In this document: one piece after another, positions 46,180-57,988 of the stretch
Numbering within the stretch: the first letter of the stretch is position 1
Layout of the letters: the number at the start of each line of letters is the position of its first letter
NCBI RefSeq assembly: GCF_026151205.1
Contig: NC_087073.1
Location: 6,965,001 to 7,029,000 of the forward strand
Direction: 5' to 3'
Source: Bolinopsis microptera
Lineage: Eukaryota; Ctenophora; Tentaculata; Lobata; Bolinopsidae
DNA length: 64,000 nucleotides
Made by a program: the position numbers and the translations under genes
Notes under the pieces: model-generated
Database searches by the model: none
Told to the model about the DNA's origin: nothing
The model's input: only the letters and a program-made list of their open reading frames with translations

Positions 46180-48500
46180 TAAAGGAGGGATAAAAGGGTT
46201 AGAAAAATAATGAAAAGAGGTGGTAAGTGGTAACAGGAAAAATACAAAAGCAAAGGTAAAAATATAAAATTTTTATTATTGAGCATCAAGTAACATCCCT
46301 TTTTTTCTTCTGGTTCACTTGCCTTTAACCTTTTTCTTATCTCACCAAAAGATGCGGTTAATTGGATTTTGTGCGGGAGAGGTTAATTTGGTTAATTTGG
46401 TTACAACACAAAATTAAATTATAATCTGAAAAAAGTGGGTTAATGTGAATCACACACTCACTCTCGCTACAATACTCTAAAACCTTCCTCCTCCCGACTG
46501 CCCTTTTCTCCTAATTAAAAGTAATTAACTATAACTTACTCGTTTACTATCAGTAAAGTTATTGTCTCCATATTGACTTATTGATATTTAAAATATAAAA
46601 TAGTTTTGGTCGAACAATCCTGTCGAATTCGTCCCTCGTCAATGTTACTGTCAGGTTTCCTTTGGCGTCGTAATCTGGAACTCGTACAACGGCGGTGTGC
46701 GTCTTTGCGAGGCAGTGTTTTGTGACAGTGATTTTGTGATAATGTGACTGAAGCAGCTACAAGGTACGTGATGATTTGAGAGTGGTGGTGATATCTCGCA
46801 GCTCCGCCACGAAGAGCGCTCGCCTGTGCCAGGGCTGTCAATGTCCCGTGAAGTGGTTGAACCGCTTCAGTTGTAGATAGAAGATAACGATAAAGATCTT
46901 GGTTTGATACTAAACTAAATAACAGCTGTTACCAGTTTTCCTATAATGGGAGAACTATAGGTCTTCTTGAGTGTGCTTTTGTCAGCAAGAAGCTATACGT
47001 GAGGTGATACAAATAACTGGGCTAAGTTTACTTGTCACGCCGTTCCCCAACGATGCGTCCTGTCTGTGTTGCTTTTAAAGAGCTTGACAGGCCGCCCCAT
47101 TTGAAGAGACTCATAGCTGAGCAAGAGATAAAGGCCTAGATGGTGGATTGATTATCTTGAGGCAGACCTGTTGACTATGAATGAATCCGTGTGGTATGTA
47201 ATGGTTGATACCGTATACTAATACAGCAGAGTTCACCAACGCACCCAAGATCAAAGTTAAACTTACGAAATATGGCGAATAAAGAAAATGAATGAATATT
47301 TCACTAATCGCCTCAACTGGTGAATATTATCTATTACACCTATTAGACTATTGTGTGGGCATATTTAAGAAATAACCAGGAAAATACACTAATAAAATTG
47401 CCAACAGCTGAAATACTTGAACAGCTGTAATGATGCAGTACCTGGATGTACAGTTAAGCAATGTTATAATATTATTTTATTATTATTATTTATTATATTA
47501 TTTTATTAGGTATACTAATATACTTCTGCATATTTTGTTGAGGTATATATTATACTTTGTATTAATATGATGTCATGTGGCATTATAATTTATATATTAT
47601 TAAAATAGAGACTTTGTGATTCACTTTTAGCATTTTACCCAGGTAAAATGACAGTTCAGGACTTAAATCTTTAAATAAACATTATATTTTATACCATAGT
47701 CCATATTATATAGCAAGAAAATATCTTTGATGTTGTCGGGATTAAGTTGGATCCTTGCTGGAGAACTTTGGACAGCTGACAAAAAGTGTTTATTTGTTAA
47801 TTATAATGATATTGCAGAATTCGTTACCAGCTATTGTTTGGGCAGTTAGAGCACTCTTGTTTTCAAGGCTCAACGCCAAGACTTCCGGTGCTACTGTAGG
47901 TATAATTAGCCAAATAGAAGGTATGTTATCTCCAAAAACGGGCCGTAACACAGACGAAAAACAGGCCGGGTTCATTATGATATAATTATTCGCCGTCGAA
48001 TCGGTGGCCCTAAAAGTCACTAAGATTTCAAGTTAATAAATAATTAAATATAAAACGATAAATAACCAGTAACATAAGATTATCAGTTACAACACTGTGC
48101 AAAATCTTATTAGCAGTTATCAGTTCAGCGAGAGTTTCATTCAGTTTCGTCAGCAGTTGGCAGATTGTATAAATAAAGGATTCGGTATTATTCCAAGATT
48201 AACAGTTATATTTCAAAACATCCTGATATAAATAGAATCATAAAACTAATTATGTACATATTATGTATTATTCTCCAGCCCTTCTACTTTACCAGTTGTT
48301 TGTAAGAGCCGCAAATTTCTTTTAATAAGATTTTTCCACTCATTGTCATCATGATAGCTCAGTTTGGCTCCTCTACAGCTACAGGACATACATAACACAT
48401 CCTGGCTCGTCCCCCCTTTCTCTCCAACGACTATTGACAAAAAATGAATTTTTTAAATGCAATGTAAATAGTAATATTTTATTTTAGCAATGATACAGTC
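46180..48500. other. Non-coding stretch
   Basis: The first 150 bases are shared with the sequence upstream of copy 3 of the coiled-coil family (52118-52240). The rest is AT-rich with no gene seen. The phrase acacatcctggctcgtcccc at about 48395 recurs at about 51093. Confidence 0.4.
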
Positions 48501-48577
48501 AACTTGATAGTAACTGATCTCATATTAGGACAATTCGCTTACTCTGACTCAACGTATATAATATACCGTATATATAC

Positions 48578-48786
48578 GGTTGATGTACGAGGTTGATGTA
48601 CGAGGTTGATGTACGAGGTTGATGTTCGAGGTTGATGTACGAGGTTAATGTACGAGGTTGATGTACGAGGTTGATGTACGAGGTTGATGTACGAGGTTGA
48701 TGTACGAGGTTGATGTACGAGGTTGATGTACGAGGTTGATGTACGAGGTTGATGTACAAGGATGATGTACAAGGATGATGTACGAG
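48578..48786. repeat. 13-bp minisatellite (ggttgatgtacga)
   Basis: About 16 tandem units, the last few degenerate (aggatgatgtac). Because 13 is not a multiple of 3, all three minus-strand frames are open with the same peptide repeat, an artefact. Confidence 0.95.
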
Positions 48787-48871
48787 CATATTTCACCCAT
48801 ATTCGGTTCATCTTGGAGGTATATTCTAAAGAGGTTATCCTCCTTAACAGTAAGATTTGCAGTAGTCATAC

Positions 48872-49079
48872 CTAAGATGAGAAGTATGTATGATACCGGG
48901 CGAAAAGTACGTACTTGTACTTTTTTTTACTAAAATCGTTTCTTGCGAAATTTTTTAATCTTAGAAGCAGTCCCCTTGTAACTTGAGCTACAATATTTAC
49001 ACTGGAGAAGATGGTTTCCACTCTTGTCCATTCCACTGCTTTCTACGTAATTCCATTCTACTCCACGAGCTTTCGGCAT
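48872..49079 (-). pseudogene. hAT element end with truncated BED-finger ORF
   Basis: 48872-48925 is the same terminal sequence as the 3' end of the element at 5082-5887. At 48930-49079 an ATG frame on the minus strand encodes W-N-Y-V..., LLQCKYCSSSYKGTASKI, the first half of a BED zinc finger (C-x2-C), and stops before the His pair. An N-terminal domain only about 50 bases from the 3' end implies internal deletion of the transposase. Confidence 0.7.
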
Positions 49080-49481
49080 GATCCGGATCGCTAAGAATAA
49101 AACTAAAAGATTAGCAAACAACATTGTGACGAAGTATATTTGAATGTTCGAGTCGACAAAACAACATTCTCAAAGCATGGACGTTCAGCTAAATAAATCT
49201 TGACCTTTACAATTTAAACTGCCAAAACAGTAATCCGATCTTATGATTGTAAACACCAAGTGCTCGGTCTAATACAATTGCTAAGACATCGCAATTTCAT
49301 ATGCAATGTCAGTATCGTATACATTATGATGAAATCGAATTAAATAATTTTGTCGCGACATGTACAACGTAAAAGACTAACATGAGCTCGGAAATGAACT
49401 ACTCAGGGATAGCTACGTGCCGTGCCACGTGTAACGCTGCGCTAAAACTCTCGCTAAAACTCTTCTTAGATGATCTAGAAC

Positions 49482-49700
49482 TTATAAGACTCTGAAATCG
49501 CCTTTCGTGTACAGAATAAAGGGCAGTATGTCCTCGTCATCTAAGACTGAAATTTGAGTATAATAGTGTGAATCAAAGAGTAGCTTTATATGGCTACCTT
49601 CTCTTATTCCCAGCTGCTCCCTCAAACTGTCCCAGGACAACCCTTCGTATACATGCACACTAGTAACGAAGCCATTCCACTCAAACTTTATCATACCCAT
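49482..49700 (-). CDS. Unrecognised 72-codon frame
   Basis: An ATG frame encodes IKFEWNGFVTSVHVYEGLSW, LREQLGIREGSHIKLLFDSH and DDEDILPFILYTKG. The pattern of short beta-like segments and a DDED turn could suit a small ubiquitin- or PB1-like fold, but no family can be assigned. It may be a first exon; no partner exon was found. Confidence 0.35.
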   Translation of the reverse strand: MGMIKFEWNGFVTSVHVYEGLSWDSLREQLGIREGSHIKLLFDSHYYTQISVLDDEDILPFILYTKGDFRVL

Positions 49701-50180
49701 GACTGTGCTACAGTGTGTAAATGCGTGAATGTGAGTGAATTATTAAATTATATGAACTTTTGTAGGAAATTATAAAATTGATGAATGAATAATATAATGG
49801 AGACTTTGAATAGCTTTGAAAGTTTGAATAGTGTCCAGATCATGGAATTACAGTTAAACTACAGAACTGATTAAATAATAAATTAATAAGAATGCAAGTG
49901 TGTACGTTAAACTATACATAAAATGTCAACATATTAAGTTTACTGTACATGTAACACTGTAACATTAAATTCAATTCAAAAAAGCAAAAACTAACAATTT
50001 TACTTGCAAGTGTAAAGTTAATAGTCAATTAACCTCGATAAGTACCATGCCTCCATACCACCAACATACTGTTTTTATATCGAAACTTACAAATTAGAAA
50101 TATACATATATATAATATGTAGGTTTTCTCGTCATTCTGATTACATATTAACTTACTATATTATACCTTTATACTCAAGG

Positions 50181-50834
50181 TTACATTAAAGGCAAATGTA
50201 AATATTGGAAGGATTCTTCCAACAGCACAAAGTTCGGTAGCTCCAACTCGATCGGCATCTTGTTTTTCATCGCCTCAACAACTGCCGTGTTATTATGGCT
50301 CCTCTTGAAATGTGTATACAGGGGTCCAAAGGACGCCCACTCGGACAGTGAAACGTCTTTGCCACATAAGGGGCATACGGCCACTACTGGATTTAGGACA
50401 TTGTAATCCGTCCCAAATGTGGCCGTGAACGACGACCGATTTTTCATCAACGCTTTCCTAAAGAAAGGCGTCAAGCAGCTAGCGTCCATGTGTGCCATCA
50501 CCTTCAGTCTTTTCCCCCGCAACTGACACTTTGAAACCTGTCTTTTATTGGTTCTGTACACTGTTGTTTGAGTTATTTCTTCCCTGTTCGGCACCTCATC
50601 CTTGAATCCGGACAGAGCGGGTAAGTTTGTTGATATCCAGAACTTGGTGCCAAATTCAATTCTTAGTACAGCCTCGGAAGTTGCTCCGACAACTCTTTTC
50701 AGATTTAAGATAAATTCTTTGGTTGTCTGCCCATACAGCCAAGGGACTAAACCATTTCCCTTTCTTTCATTAACCTTGTTGCGGACACTATATACCAAAG
50801 GACTACAATAGTTAACCGTGCTTGACATTATCGA
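50181..50834 (-). CDS. Unknown protein with C2H2-like finger, terminal exon
   Basis: A single exon of 217 residues begins after a clear aaattttcag acceptor (reading SIMSSTVNYCSPLV) and runs to a stop. Near the C-terminus CPLCGKDVSLSEW...YTHFKRSHN fits a C-x2-C...H-x4-H finger. The centre (LRIEFGTKFWISTNLPAL) is not recognised. It sits among transposon fragments on the same strand, so it may be part of a transposon-encoded protein. The frame has no lesions. Confidence 0.5.
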   Translation of the reverse strand, partial: SIMSSTVNYCSPLVYSVRNKVNERKGNGLVPWLYGQTTKEFILNLKRVVGATSEAVLRIEFGTKFWISTNLPALSGFKDEVPNREEITQTTVYRTNKRQVSKCQLRGKRLKVMAHMDASCLTPFFRKALMKNRSSFTATFGTDYNVLNPVVAVCPLCGKDVSLSEWASFGPLYTHFKRSHNNTAVVEAMKNKMPIELELPNFVLLEESFQYLHLPLM

Positions 50835-51099
50835 CTGAAAATTTGAATTATGAATAGTTATTATTAAATGCAATGTAAATTAAACAGAAGCTTGGACCAA
50901 GAGATCGATAAACGTATTTATTCTAATTACTTAATTATTACAATCTGCAATGAACTGTAAAGCGATTATCTCAAAATCTTAATTTTTTGGACTTTAAAAT
51001 CTATCTCCTCATACATTTTTTGAACTAAACCCTTCATACTTGGCAGGTATACATTTTGATTTAGGCCTCAGAAGTCAAATTGCTTACAATTACACATCC

Positions 51100-51660
51100 T
51101 GGCTCGTCCCCCCTTTCTCTCCCACGACTATAGGTTTTAAATGTAGTATTAATAACTATATTATAATCCTTTTATATTATATAACAAATAATTAGGGAAT
51201 ATAAATGTGGTTGCTTGTGTATATTCGAAGTAGTGAATAACTATGATGTCTTGGACTTTGTCCTCGGACTTTGAATTGTCGTTGATTCAGATTCTCTTTC
51301 TCTCCCTCTTTCTCTTACTCTTTTTCTCTCACGACTAGGTTTTAAATGTAGTATTAATAACTATAATCCTTTTATATTATATAACAAATAATTAGGGATT
51401 ATAAATGTGGTTGCTTGTGTATTTTAAGTTGTAAATAACTATGATGTCTCGAACATTGAATTGTCCTCGATTCAGATTCTCTTTCTCTCCCTCTTTCTCT
51501 TTCTCTCCCACGACTCGGTTTTAAATGTAGTATTAATAACTATAATCCTTTTATATTATATAACAAATAATTAGGAAATATGAATGTGGTTGCTTGTGTG
51601 TATTCGAAGTTGTGAATAACAATGATGTCTCGGACTTTGTCCTCGGACACATATTGTCTT
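51100..51660. repeat. Tandem repeat of about 185-200 bp, about 3 copies
   Basis: Each copy has tctctttctctccctctttc, cacgact.ggttttaaatgtag, tattataactataatcc-type words, ataacaaataattaggga and atgtggttgcttgtgtat in order. Confidence 0.85.
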
Positions 51661-52014
51661 CCCCATGCTGCTAGTACCTTTTCTGATTGGGAACTGGGTT
51701 TTACTAACAGCAAACTGCAAAATTTGTCAAATTAATTACAGTTAATTATATCGAAATAGATCTTGATGACAACGGATGAATTCTATGTAAAGTGGTATTT
51801 AATGCAACATTTAGGCTGGAAAACTCATACGTACAGTAACTTATTTCCCTAAATGTCTACTATAATGTGAATAATATACTAAGCTCATATAATAAGTCAT
51901 GGCTCTCGATTCGCCTTTAATTTCTTCCGAAGATGGTCATTTATGTGTGAGCCGGGTGAGCAATATTTATTAATTAATTATATATCTGTACCTCTTTGGT
52001 GTTAGTTTCTCAGC

Positions 52015-52115
52015 TCTACGCAATCTCTTTTGAGGTCCTCCAACTCGCGTAGGTCGTCCGTATAGGCATTCGACAGGGAAGAAACCGCTTTCAGAAGGTC
52101 TCGTGAAGGAGACAT
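52015..52115 (-). pseudogene. Coiled-coil family copy 3, truncated and frameshifted
   Basis: Starts MSPSRDLLKAVSSLSNAYTD and DLRELEDLK, close to copies 1 and 2, then loses frame by one base in an A-rich run and diverges. Only the first third of the protein remains. Confidence 0.65.
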
Positions 52116-52392
52116 GACAAGTTGTAACTAAAAGAGTGATAGGAGGTTAGAAAAATGAATAAAAGGGAGGTGTAAAAGGTAAAGTTTCTCGGCCGGGTAA
52201 ATTCAGCTGAGGGTTGAGCAAGATGCGGTAATTACTGTGGTAATTAAGATGAATTACTCTTAATTATGACTGTTTACTATTACATTCATTAGTAATATTA
52301 CATTAATTACTACTTTTACATCGATCACTACTATAATATATTACTTATATCTTTATATAATTATTATATTGATTACCTTCGTATCTATCATT

Positions 52393-52965
52393 TTACCCCA
52401 TATCCATTAAAAATGCCACCGATAGAATAAAATTCTTGTCCGTCATATGACGGAGACAAGACTCCGCTGTATTATCTGGAACCAAGCCTTGCAGGGCAGC
52501 AGCAATTGCTCTGTAATTGTTGAAAAAAGATCTATAAACTTTCTCACAGTCAACGACAAATTTCTTTGACTTGAAAATTTTTGGTTTAAGTAGAGCAAGT
52601 TCGATGGTCTCTGCTGCCCTAATCAAATATTCATACGAATTGCTGTACTGCACAGCTTTTACGATTTCTTGAAGCCACTTTACGTTTTTTTCAAGAAACG
52701 GTGCCTTCTTAAACCCATTCAAAACAGCTCGTTCAATAACGTGAGCAGGGTCCCATATCTCATAATGTTTGCCCACAGCCTTGTTTATGAGGTTGAGATC
52801 GACAAAATGTCGTAATATGACTAGATTCACATACTCACCGTCAATACAAAACCCAACAAAACGTTTCTCAGTGTGACGTGATGATATCTTGTGTTTGATA
52901 AGCAAGTCAATTATATTCTGAGCTAATCCGCTTCCAGATTTATCATCGCATGCTGGATGACCCAA
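52393..52965 (-). pseudogene. hAT/KIAA1586-like transposase-derived fragment
   Basis: A 190-codon frame has FVGFCIDGEYVNLVILRHF, then YEIWDPAHVIERAVLNGF and VKWLQEIVKAVQYSNSYEYL. This matches the order in hAT-derived proteins where a D-G-A-S-V block precedes a C-x-A-H-x-L-E-L block. The catalytic pattern is altered and both ends are missing. Confidence 0.5.
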
Positions 52966-53112
52966 GTAAATATTGATGATTAGTAGTGCAGTAGGATCAT
53001 CAGGGGAAATATTGACAAGTCAAATAAAACACTTCAATATAATAAAAATATTAAAAACAAATATAAAATAAAAGCGAAATACACCATGAAAACATCTTCT
53101 TAAGACAGAAGC

Positions 53113-53334
53113 TCACGCCCCTCGTGTGTTGATATGTGGTGAATCCGGGGCGGTGCTCGGGGAGGACGGGCTATCGAAGTAGGGAGGGGGTTGCGTATCC
53201 ATACGTATTTCAACGTTCGCTGCCTGCTCTGCGTAGTATTCAATCTCCACTCTGAGGTCCCTAATCGTTCTCTCCGCCCTTCGTAGTCTTTTCTTCAGGT
53301 CATCTAATTCGCGTAGGTCATCAGTGTAAGCGTT
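53113..53334 (-). pseudogene. Coiled-coil family copy 2, lacking its start
   Basis: Reads NAYTDDLRELDDLKKRLRRA, ERTIRDLRVEIEYYAEQAAN, RMDTQPPPYF and SPSSPSTAPDSP, then a stop. The first 16 residues present in copies 1 and 3 are missing because unrelated sequence starts at about 53335. Confidence 0.65.
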
Positions 53335-53366
53335 AGTAGTTACGAAAATTACTTAACCAGTTCACA

Positions 53367-53552
53367 TCAAATACGTGGAACTACATAAATTATATGTATG
53401 TCGCATGTTGCTCCAAACAGCCCTGCAAGCTTATCATGTCCGTCTAGTGAATATGGACAATTCGGACCTCTCACCGAAAAATCGCCTTCCTGTATGTTTT
53501 TCAGCTTGTTGATAGGGTCTCTCAACATTTTCTGGTTTAACATCTCTGACAA
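53367..53552 (-). pseudogene. Integrase-core (DDE) element fragment
   Basis: The frame contains FSVRGPNCPYSLDGHDKLAG, resembling the Y-x-V-x-G-P-N-x-x-W-x-x-D-G-x-x-K-L motif that carries the first catalytic Asp in integrase-core transposon proteins common in invertebrates. The Trp and following residues are degraded and only about 60 codons remain. Confidence 0.5.
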
Positions 53553-53559
53553 ATATCAT

Positions 53560-54720
53560 ATTTATTAATGTTTTAGTTCGTACTAATCCTCCATTTAATT
53601 ATCCAGAAATATTTAAAGGGAAGACCATCGAGTTGTTACTGTTATTATTCTGTTGTGTTAAAGATTTGCTTGCGCAAGTTAACAATAATTATCTAATAGT
53701 TTTCAACTTTAGCTTAGTATGGCTGCAACGGCTCTGTAACCAAGGGAACCAGTGCTTTCCGTCAATATCAGCTCTACGTATCCTCTAAGGTTCACTTTTT
53801 CCGCTTATCTGGTCTTTTCGATTCCGAAATGTTTAAGCATTCTAAAAGAAAATCTGATAAAACTAAAAGGTAACAACTATTAACATCAAGGCCGGGGCTG
53901 ACTGTGAGTGTAACCTAGATAATAGCACCTAGAGAGCATTTTCAAGATAATAATTAAGGTTACTAAACAGTCAAACCATAGTTAAATTATTTCATCGATC
54001 ACTGTTGTGTGTAAGATTTTGAGTAATTAACAGTATCGAAACTTATTTACAAGGAAAAAAGAGACTACGGAGCCACTTTCTGGTGGTATTATCTTCTCGT
54101 TAAAATAATAAAATATATATTCAATTTATACTCAATTTATAAAATCTTATCCTGGGATCATATGGCAATTTTTCTGAACATCTTTTTAAAGATTTGCAGA
54201 CAAACGAAGAATGGTCCTTTTCTTCGTTTGTGACACATGGCTGTGTCATGTTGTTTAGCAACAAAAAAAACGTGTGTAAATCATCTTCAGCTAAGACCAT
54301 CAAGAGCCGATGTTGAAGCTCTTGTATGCATCTGGCTTACTCCCCCTTACATGCGAAAGAGTCACTTTCAGCTCTTCTAATTATACTGATAATTATATTG
54401 CTACTATAATTATATTGATTACCTTCGTATCTATCATTTGACACTCTTTCTGAACTTACTTAACCAGTTCACATTAAATACTTGCAGTGGAACTACGGAG
54501 TCACACCTGAGATGGAGACAGTGAATTCCTGTTTAATCTTTAGTAAAGTTCGTATATTTCGGATATTTGGCAGTCTTACAAAACCAGATTTTAAGATATT
54601 ATCAATCAATACAACCTGCAATGCTGTTATCTTTCTGTTAGCATGTAAGCATGGTGTAGCTTTCTTTTAACAGCCTGGTCATGGTCAGGATGTTGTATCT
54701 TCATCAGAATGTAACTGAAA
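53560..54720. other. Non-coding, with decayed fragments
   Basis: The words ccttcgtatctatcatt and ttaaccagttcacat occur both at 52377/53354 and at 54423/54460, so this is a diverged duplicate of neighbouring repeat sequence. A 60-codon minus frame at 54121-54303 is unrecognised. Confidence 0.35.
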
Positions 54721-54731
54721 GAAACACTTTT

Positions 54732-54807
54732 AAAAGTTGTAAAATACAAATAATTCTAAAGTAATGCATTTGCGTTACTTTACAATTATTTGTATTTTAC
54801 AACTTTT
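54732..54807. repeat. 76-base hairpin
   Basis: aaaagttgtaaaatacaaat (54732) is inverted as atttgtattttacaactttt (to 54807), and the arms extend inward to taaagtaa/ttacttta with one bulge around a ten-base loop. Confidence 0.8.
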
Positions 54808-54839
54808 AATCATTGTAATATATATTGTCTTTAAAGGAA

Positions 54840-55330
54840 AATCTCACTCTTTTTAATGAATGATAATAATTTAAAGGATTTTATCTTGAAAAGGTCATTA
54901 ATTGTTACAACTGGAAATCCAGTCTTCAGTGAATGAAGCTCTAGAATGAGTGGTAACAGCACTTGCTGTTTGAAGTCAACATCATTTGCCTTGTTCTTCA
55001 AAAATAACAGAGGACACAGGATTGCTTTGCGACGTACATATTCAGGCATTTCATTGACAATCACCTGGAGCAATTAAGATAAGGTTCGTATTTGTGGCTT
55101 ACATATAATATAAGATATGTTGATTAGAAGTTAATAAACCCATGATTGTGTATAATCATGATGGTACAAATACCCCCTAAATTGCCCTAAAATAACCTGG
55201 AGTGGATACAATGAATTGCTGGCGGATTTTGAGGTTTCTACTCCATCTATGTTGATACTAAGGGTCAGCAAATTGTACTTAGAATCGAACTTTTCTGCAC
55301 CATCCATAGATTTTAGTTCCTGGTACCTGG
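54840..55330 (-). pseudogene. 'Transposase domain-containing' protein fragment, two exons
   Basis: Upstream exon (about 55192-55330): NLLTLSINIDGVETSKSASN SLYPLQ (written here in two parts), ending at a donor. Next exon (54831-55060): VIVNEMPEYVRRKAILCPLL and LILELHSLKTGF. Phases agree. I-N-x-D-G-x-x-x-x-x-S-x...S-L-x-P-x-Q is the hallmark of the Tnp-like proteins abundant in cnidarian and mollusc genomes. No intact full-length gene is present. Confidence 0.6.
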
Positions 55331-55346
55331 GATAAACTATTAAGAT

Positions 55347-55760
55347 TCATTTTTCTGAAATCCCGAAATCCAAAGTTGATATGAGAAATGGGCAATTGCG
55401 AAACAAATGCACGTTTTCTTCTGGTTCTAAATGGCATCTAGAACAGATATCTGAATATTTCTTCTTTATCTTAAATAAAAATGAGTACAGAGGGGCTCTA
55501 TTTGATAGGATCTTGGTTAGTTTATGGAGATCTGCTGTTGTCATTTTCGTTAGGTTGGATGATGATTCAATCTTGTGGAGGGAGACTACTAGCTTCTGTA
55601 GTTTATTGGTGGAAGGTGATGCTTCGAATGATGCTTTACTTTGGGCGAAAGACCAACTTTTGATTTTGGTTTTGAAGATGGAGTACGGAACGGGGGAGTG
55701 GGGACAGGAAGGGGACGTAGGCGGAGGCTGGGAGGGGAGGGGGGATTAAAGGAGGCGCTC
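55347..55760 (-). pseudogene. LINE 3' fragment with CCHC-type motif
   Basis: The minus-strand frame reads LHKLTKILSNRAPLYSFLFK then CSRCHLEPEENVHLFRNCPF, a C-x2-C-x7-H-x4-C motif typical of the region after the reverse transcriptase in some LINE families. Frames upstream are broken. Confidence 0.5.
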
Positions 55761-55869
55761 AATCTTGGGAGCGTGATCGAGGAAGAACCTCATGGGCGCC
55801 TGGGCAAACTCGGCCCATGGCCGTCCAACAACCATATCGTTACAAAAGATGGTAACCGCTTGTAGGATT

Positions 55870-57130
55870 GAGGAATGTGTCTTAAAGCCAGCCAATCAGC
55901 GAATATTTCCCTGGTGCGAGAACATTGAACGCTAGAACACTACTTGATTAAACGACTCGTAAATTGATAACGAAGTTTACATTAGTTTAGTTTACTGACT
56001 ACACAAAATCGGATGTATTGAGTTTTGAAAATATTTATAATAAAAAATATTAATTCTCTACTTAAACAATTTCTATTATCTCTCAGAAAAAGATGCTCTT
56101 GATGGAGTAAAAGAAGCTGTCCCTGTTTTGCAGCTTCTTATTTTTAGTATAAAATAGTTTACCCTCTGATGGCGCAATATGGACTCCCTCTCCGTAAAAG
56201 TCATTCAACATTCGCACTCTTTCATTGATTGTGTGGTTAATCTTGTCCCGCAATCAACCTGCTGAAAATGTACCTTCACATTCCATCTTCTAGTCGATGT
56301 GAAGGAACATTTTGGGCCTTGAAATTCTTTCCCTCCGTTTAGTTTAACAGTAATCAGTAAGCTAATATTAGTCCTTTCAGATGTCACCTGAGATCTATCT
56401 CTAAAAAACTGATCTGCATATAAATTGTCTGATTAATGATCAGATCAGTCAACTTGATCGATACTCTATGGATGTTTATCTTTCGACTGAATGGTTTTAC
56501 TGCACTTATCGATTGCCACAAATTCACCTAGTTTCCAGCATTCCTCAGCAATTGTATTTTAATATTGACGGTTAGTCTGCTTTTATCTGGAATACCTTGA
56601 TCAACTTTCTCCTGGGGAATCTCTCACAAACTTGTTGAACCACACCTCCGGCCGATAACACCATATTGGCCTCATCCATGCTTAGTGTGGGCCGATAAAA
56701 CAAACCTGGCCTCAAGTATACTCTATGCATACTTGTCGGTGGCAGTATTCTCCATTCTTGTGGCACAAATTTCCTTGCACACTTTTTGGGGGACGTGTAC
56801 GTAACACGCAGACATTAAGTTTGTAAGCGTTTTAATTTTGATCAACACGCGGTCGGCCGCGCACCCGCGCAAATTGATGATCACACGGTGGAAAATATTG
56901 GCCATTTCGCAAATCAGAAGTACTTGAGACCAGAATTGCCGGATAATCGCGCTGCAAATTTCCCAAACTTTTCCAAAATATCACTTGAAATCATGGCCAA
57001 CTGTCAACAAAACTCGGCAAATATTAACAGGACAATACCAACTTCCACATATACCACTGTGAAGTAATATAGACATAGTTGATAAGTTGATAACACGATC
57101 CTCCAAATAATATGAGCCAACATAATTTTT
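55870..57130 (-). other. Mostly non-coding; unassigned exon-like frames
   Basis: Minus-strand frames at 56205-56387 (ISLLITVKLNGGKEFQGPKC) and 56572-56770 (PQEWRILPPTSMHRVYLRPG and ANMVLSAGGVVQQVCERFPR) look protein-like but match no family I know and lack proven splice partners. They might be 3' exons of the USP-type gene just upstream. Confidence 0.25.
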
Positions 57131-57143
57131 ATTTAACACTCAC

Positions 57144-57560
57144 TCGACAAATTCTGTCCAGCGACTGATATCGATGGTGTTGCTACATCTATGCACTTTG
57201 CCAATCGTCCAGCCTCACACATTATACATAAGTCTGAAATGTAAATGTGTGTTGAGGCAGATAATTGTAAAACGTTAAAAAGTGAATTATTAAATAAGTA
57301 GCTTAGAAGCAGTTAGTCTATTTTAGATAACCAGCGAAACCACAATTTGTGTAGAACATCAAATATGAAGTGACAAGTGTCCACAAACCTGTGCAGCTCT
57401 CTTGCTTATGGGTCTCGGTACGATAACTGTTAAGACTCATCACACATTGTAATATGGAGTTTACAAAGCACGTGTTTCCAGTGTTCTTTAGACCAGTCGG
57501 TCTAGTCGAAATCTGGTAAGGGTGTTTCATGAGATGAATGGATACGTTATTATCTTCCAT
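57144..57560 (-). CDS. Ubiquitin-specific protease (USP) 5' exons, partial
   Basis: Exon 57389-57560 starts with ATG and contains GLKNTGNTCFVNSILQC, the Cys box of C19 deubiquitinases with catalytic Cys at about residue 31. A gtttgt donor joins in phase to exon 57144-57233, which reads LCIMCEAGRLAKC and could supply a zinc ribbon or be a different exon. The His box and the rest of the fold (about 300 residues in the family) were not found downstream, so the gene is partial, interrupted, or its other exons are too diverged. The Cys so close to the N-terminus means no extended N-terminal region. Confidence 0.6.
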
Positions 57561-57988
57561 AAGTTTGTTTAATGGTACATGCGTCGAAGAGTATATTAGA
57601 AATAAGAAAGCTTAACAGAGCGTAAAGATTTTTACATTATTAGCACATGCTAACACTTCTATAAAATCTTGCTTATGAATATAGACGACTGTCTAAGAAT
57701 ATGGCTGCTTAGGTATAAAGCAACATATTAAATGGATCATTCGAGCATGTATTGGGAATACCAAAGAATAGGAAACTTTATTTCAGCGGCTAATTGTAGA
57801 CCAAAAGATGCTTCAGCGCTACAACTATATACAATGATACCGTATCTTCAGTGTACTTCAGTTATTAATTTATCGGATCTGTATAGCACATTGGTAGCAA
57901 CTCCCACTACCAAGTTACTAAAGGATTCGATCCATCTCTTTGCACGTTTCAACCAATCCCAGCAGCAACTTACACTGCCGAGAAGGTA

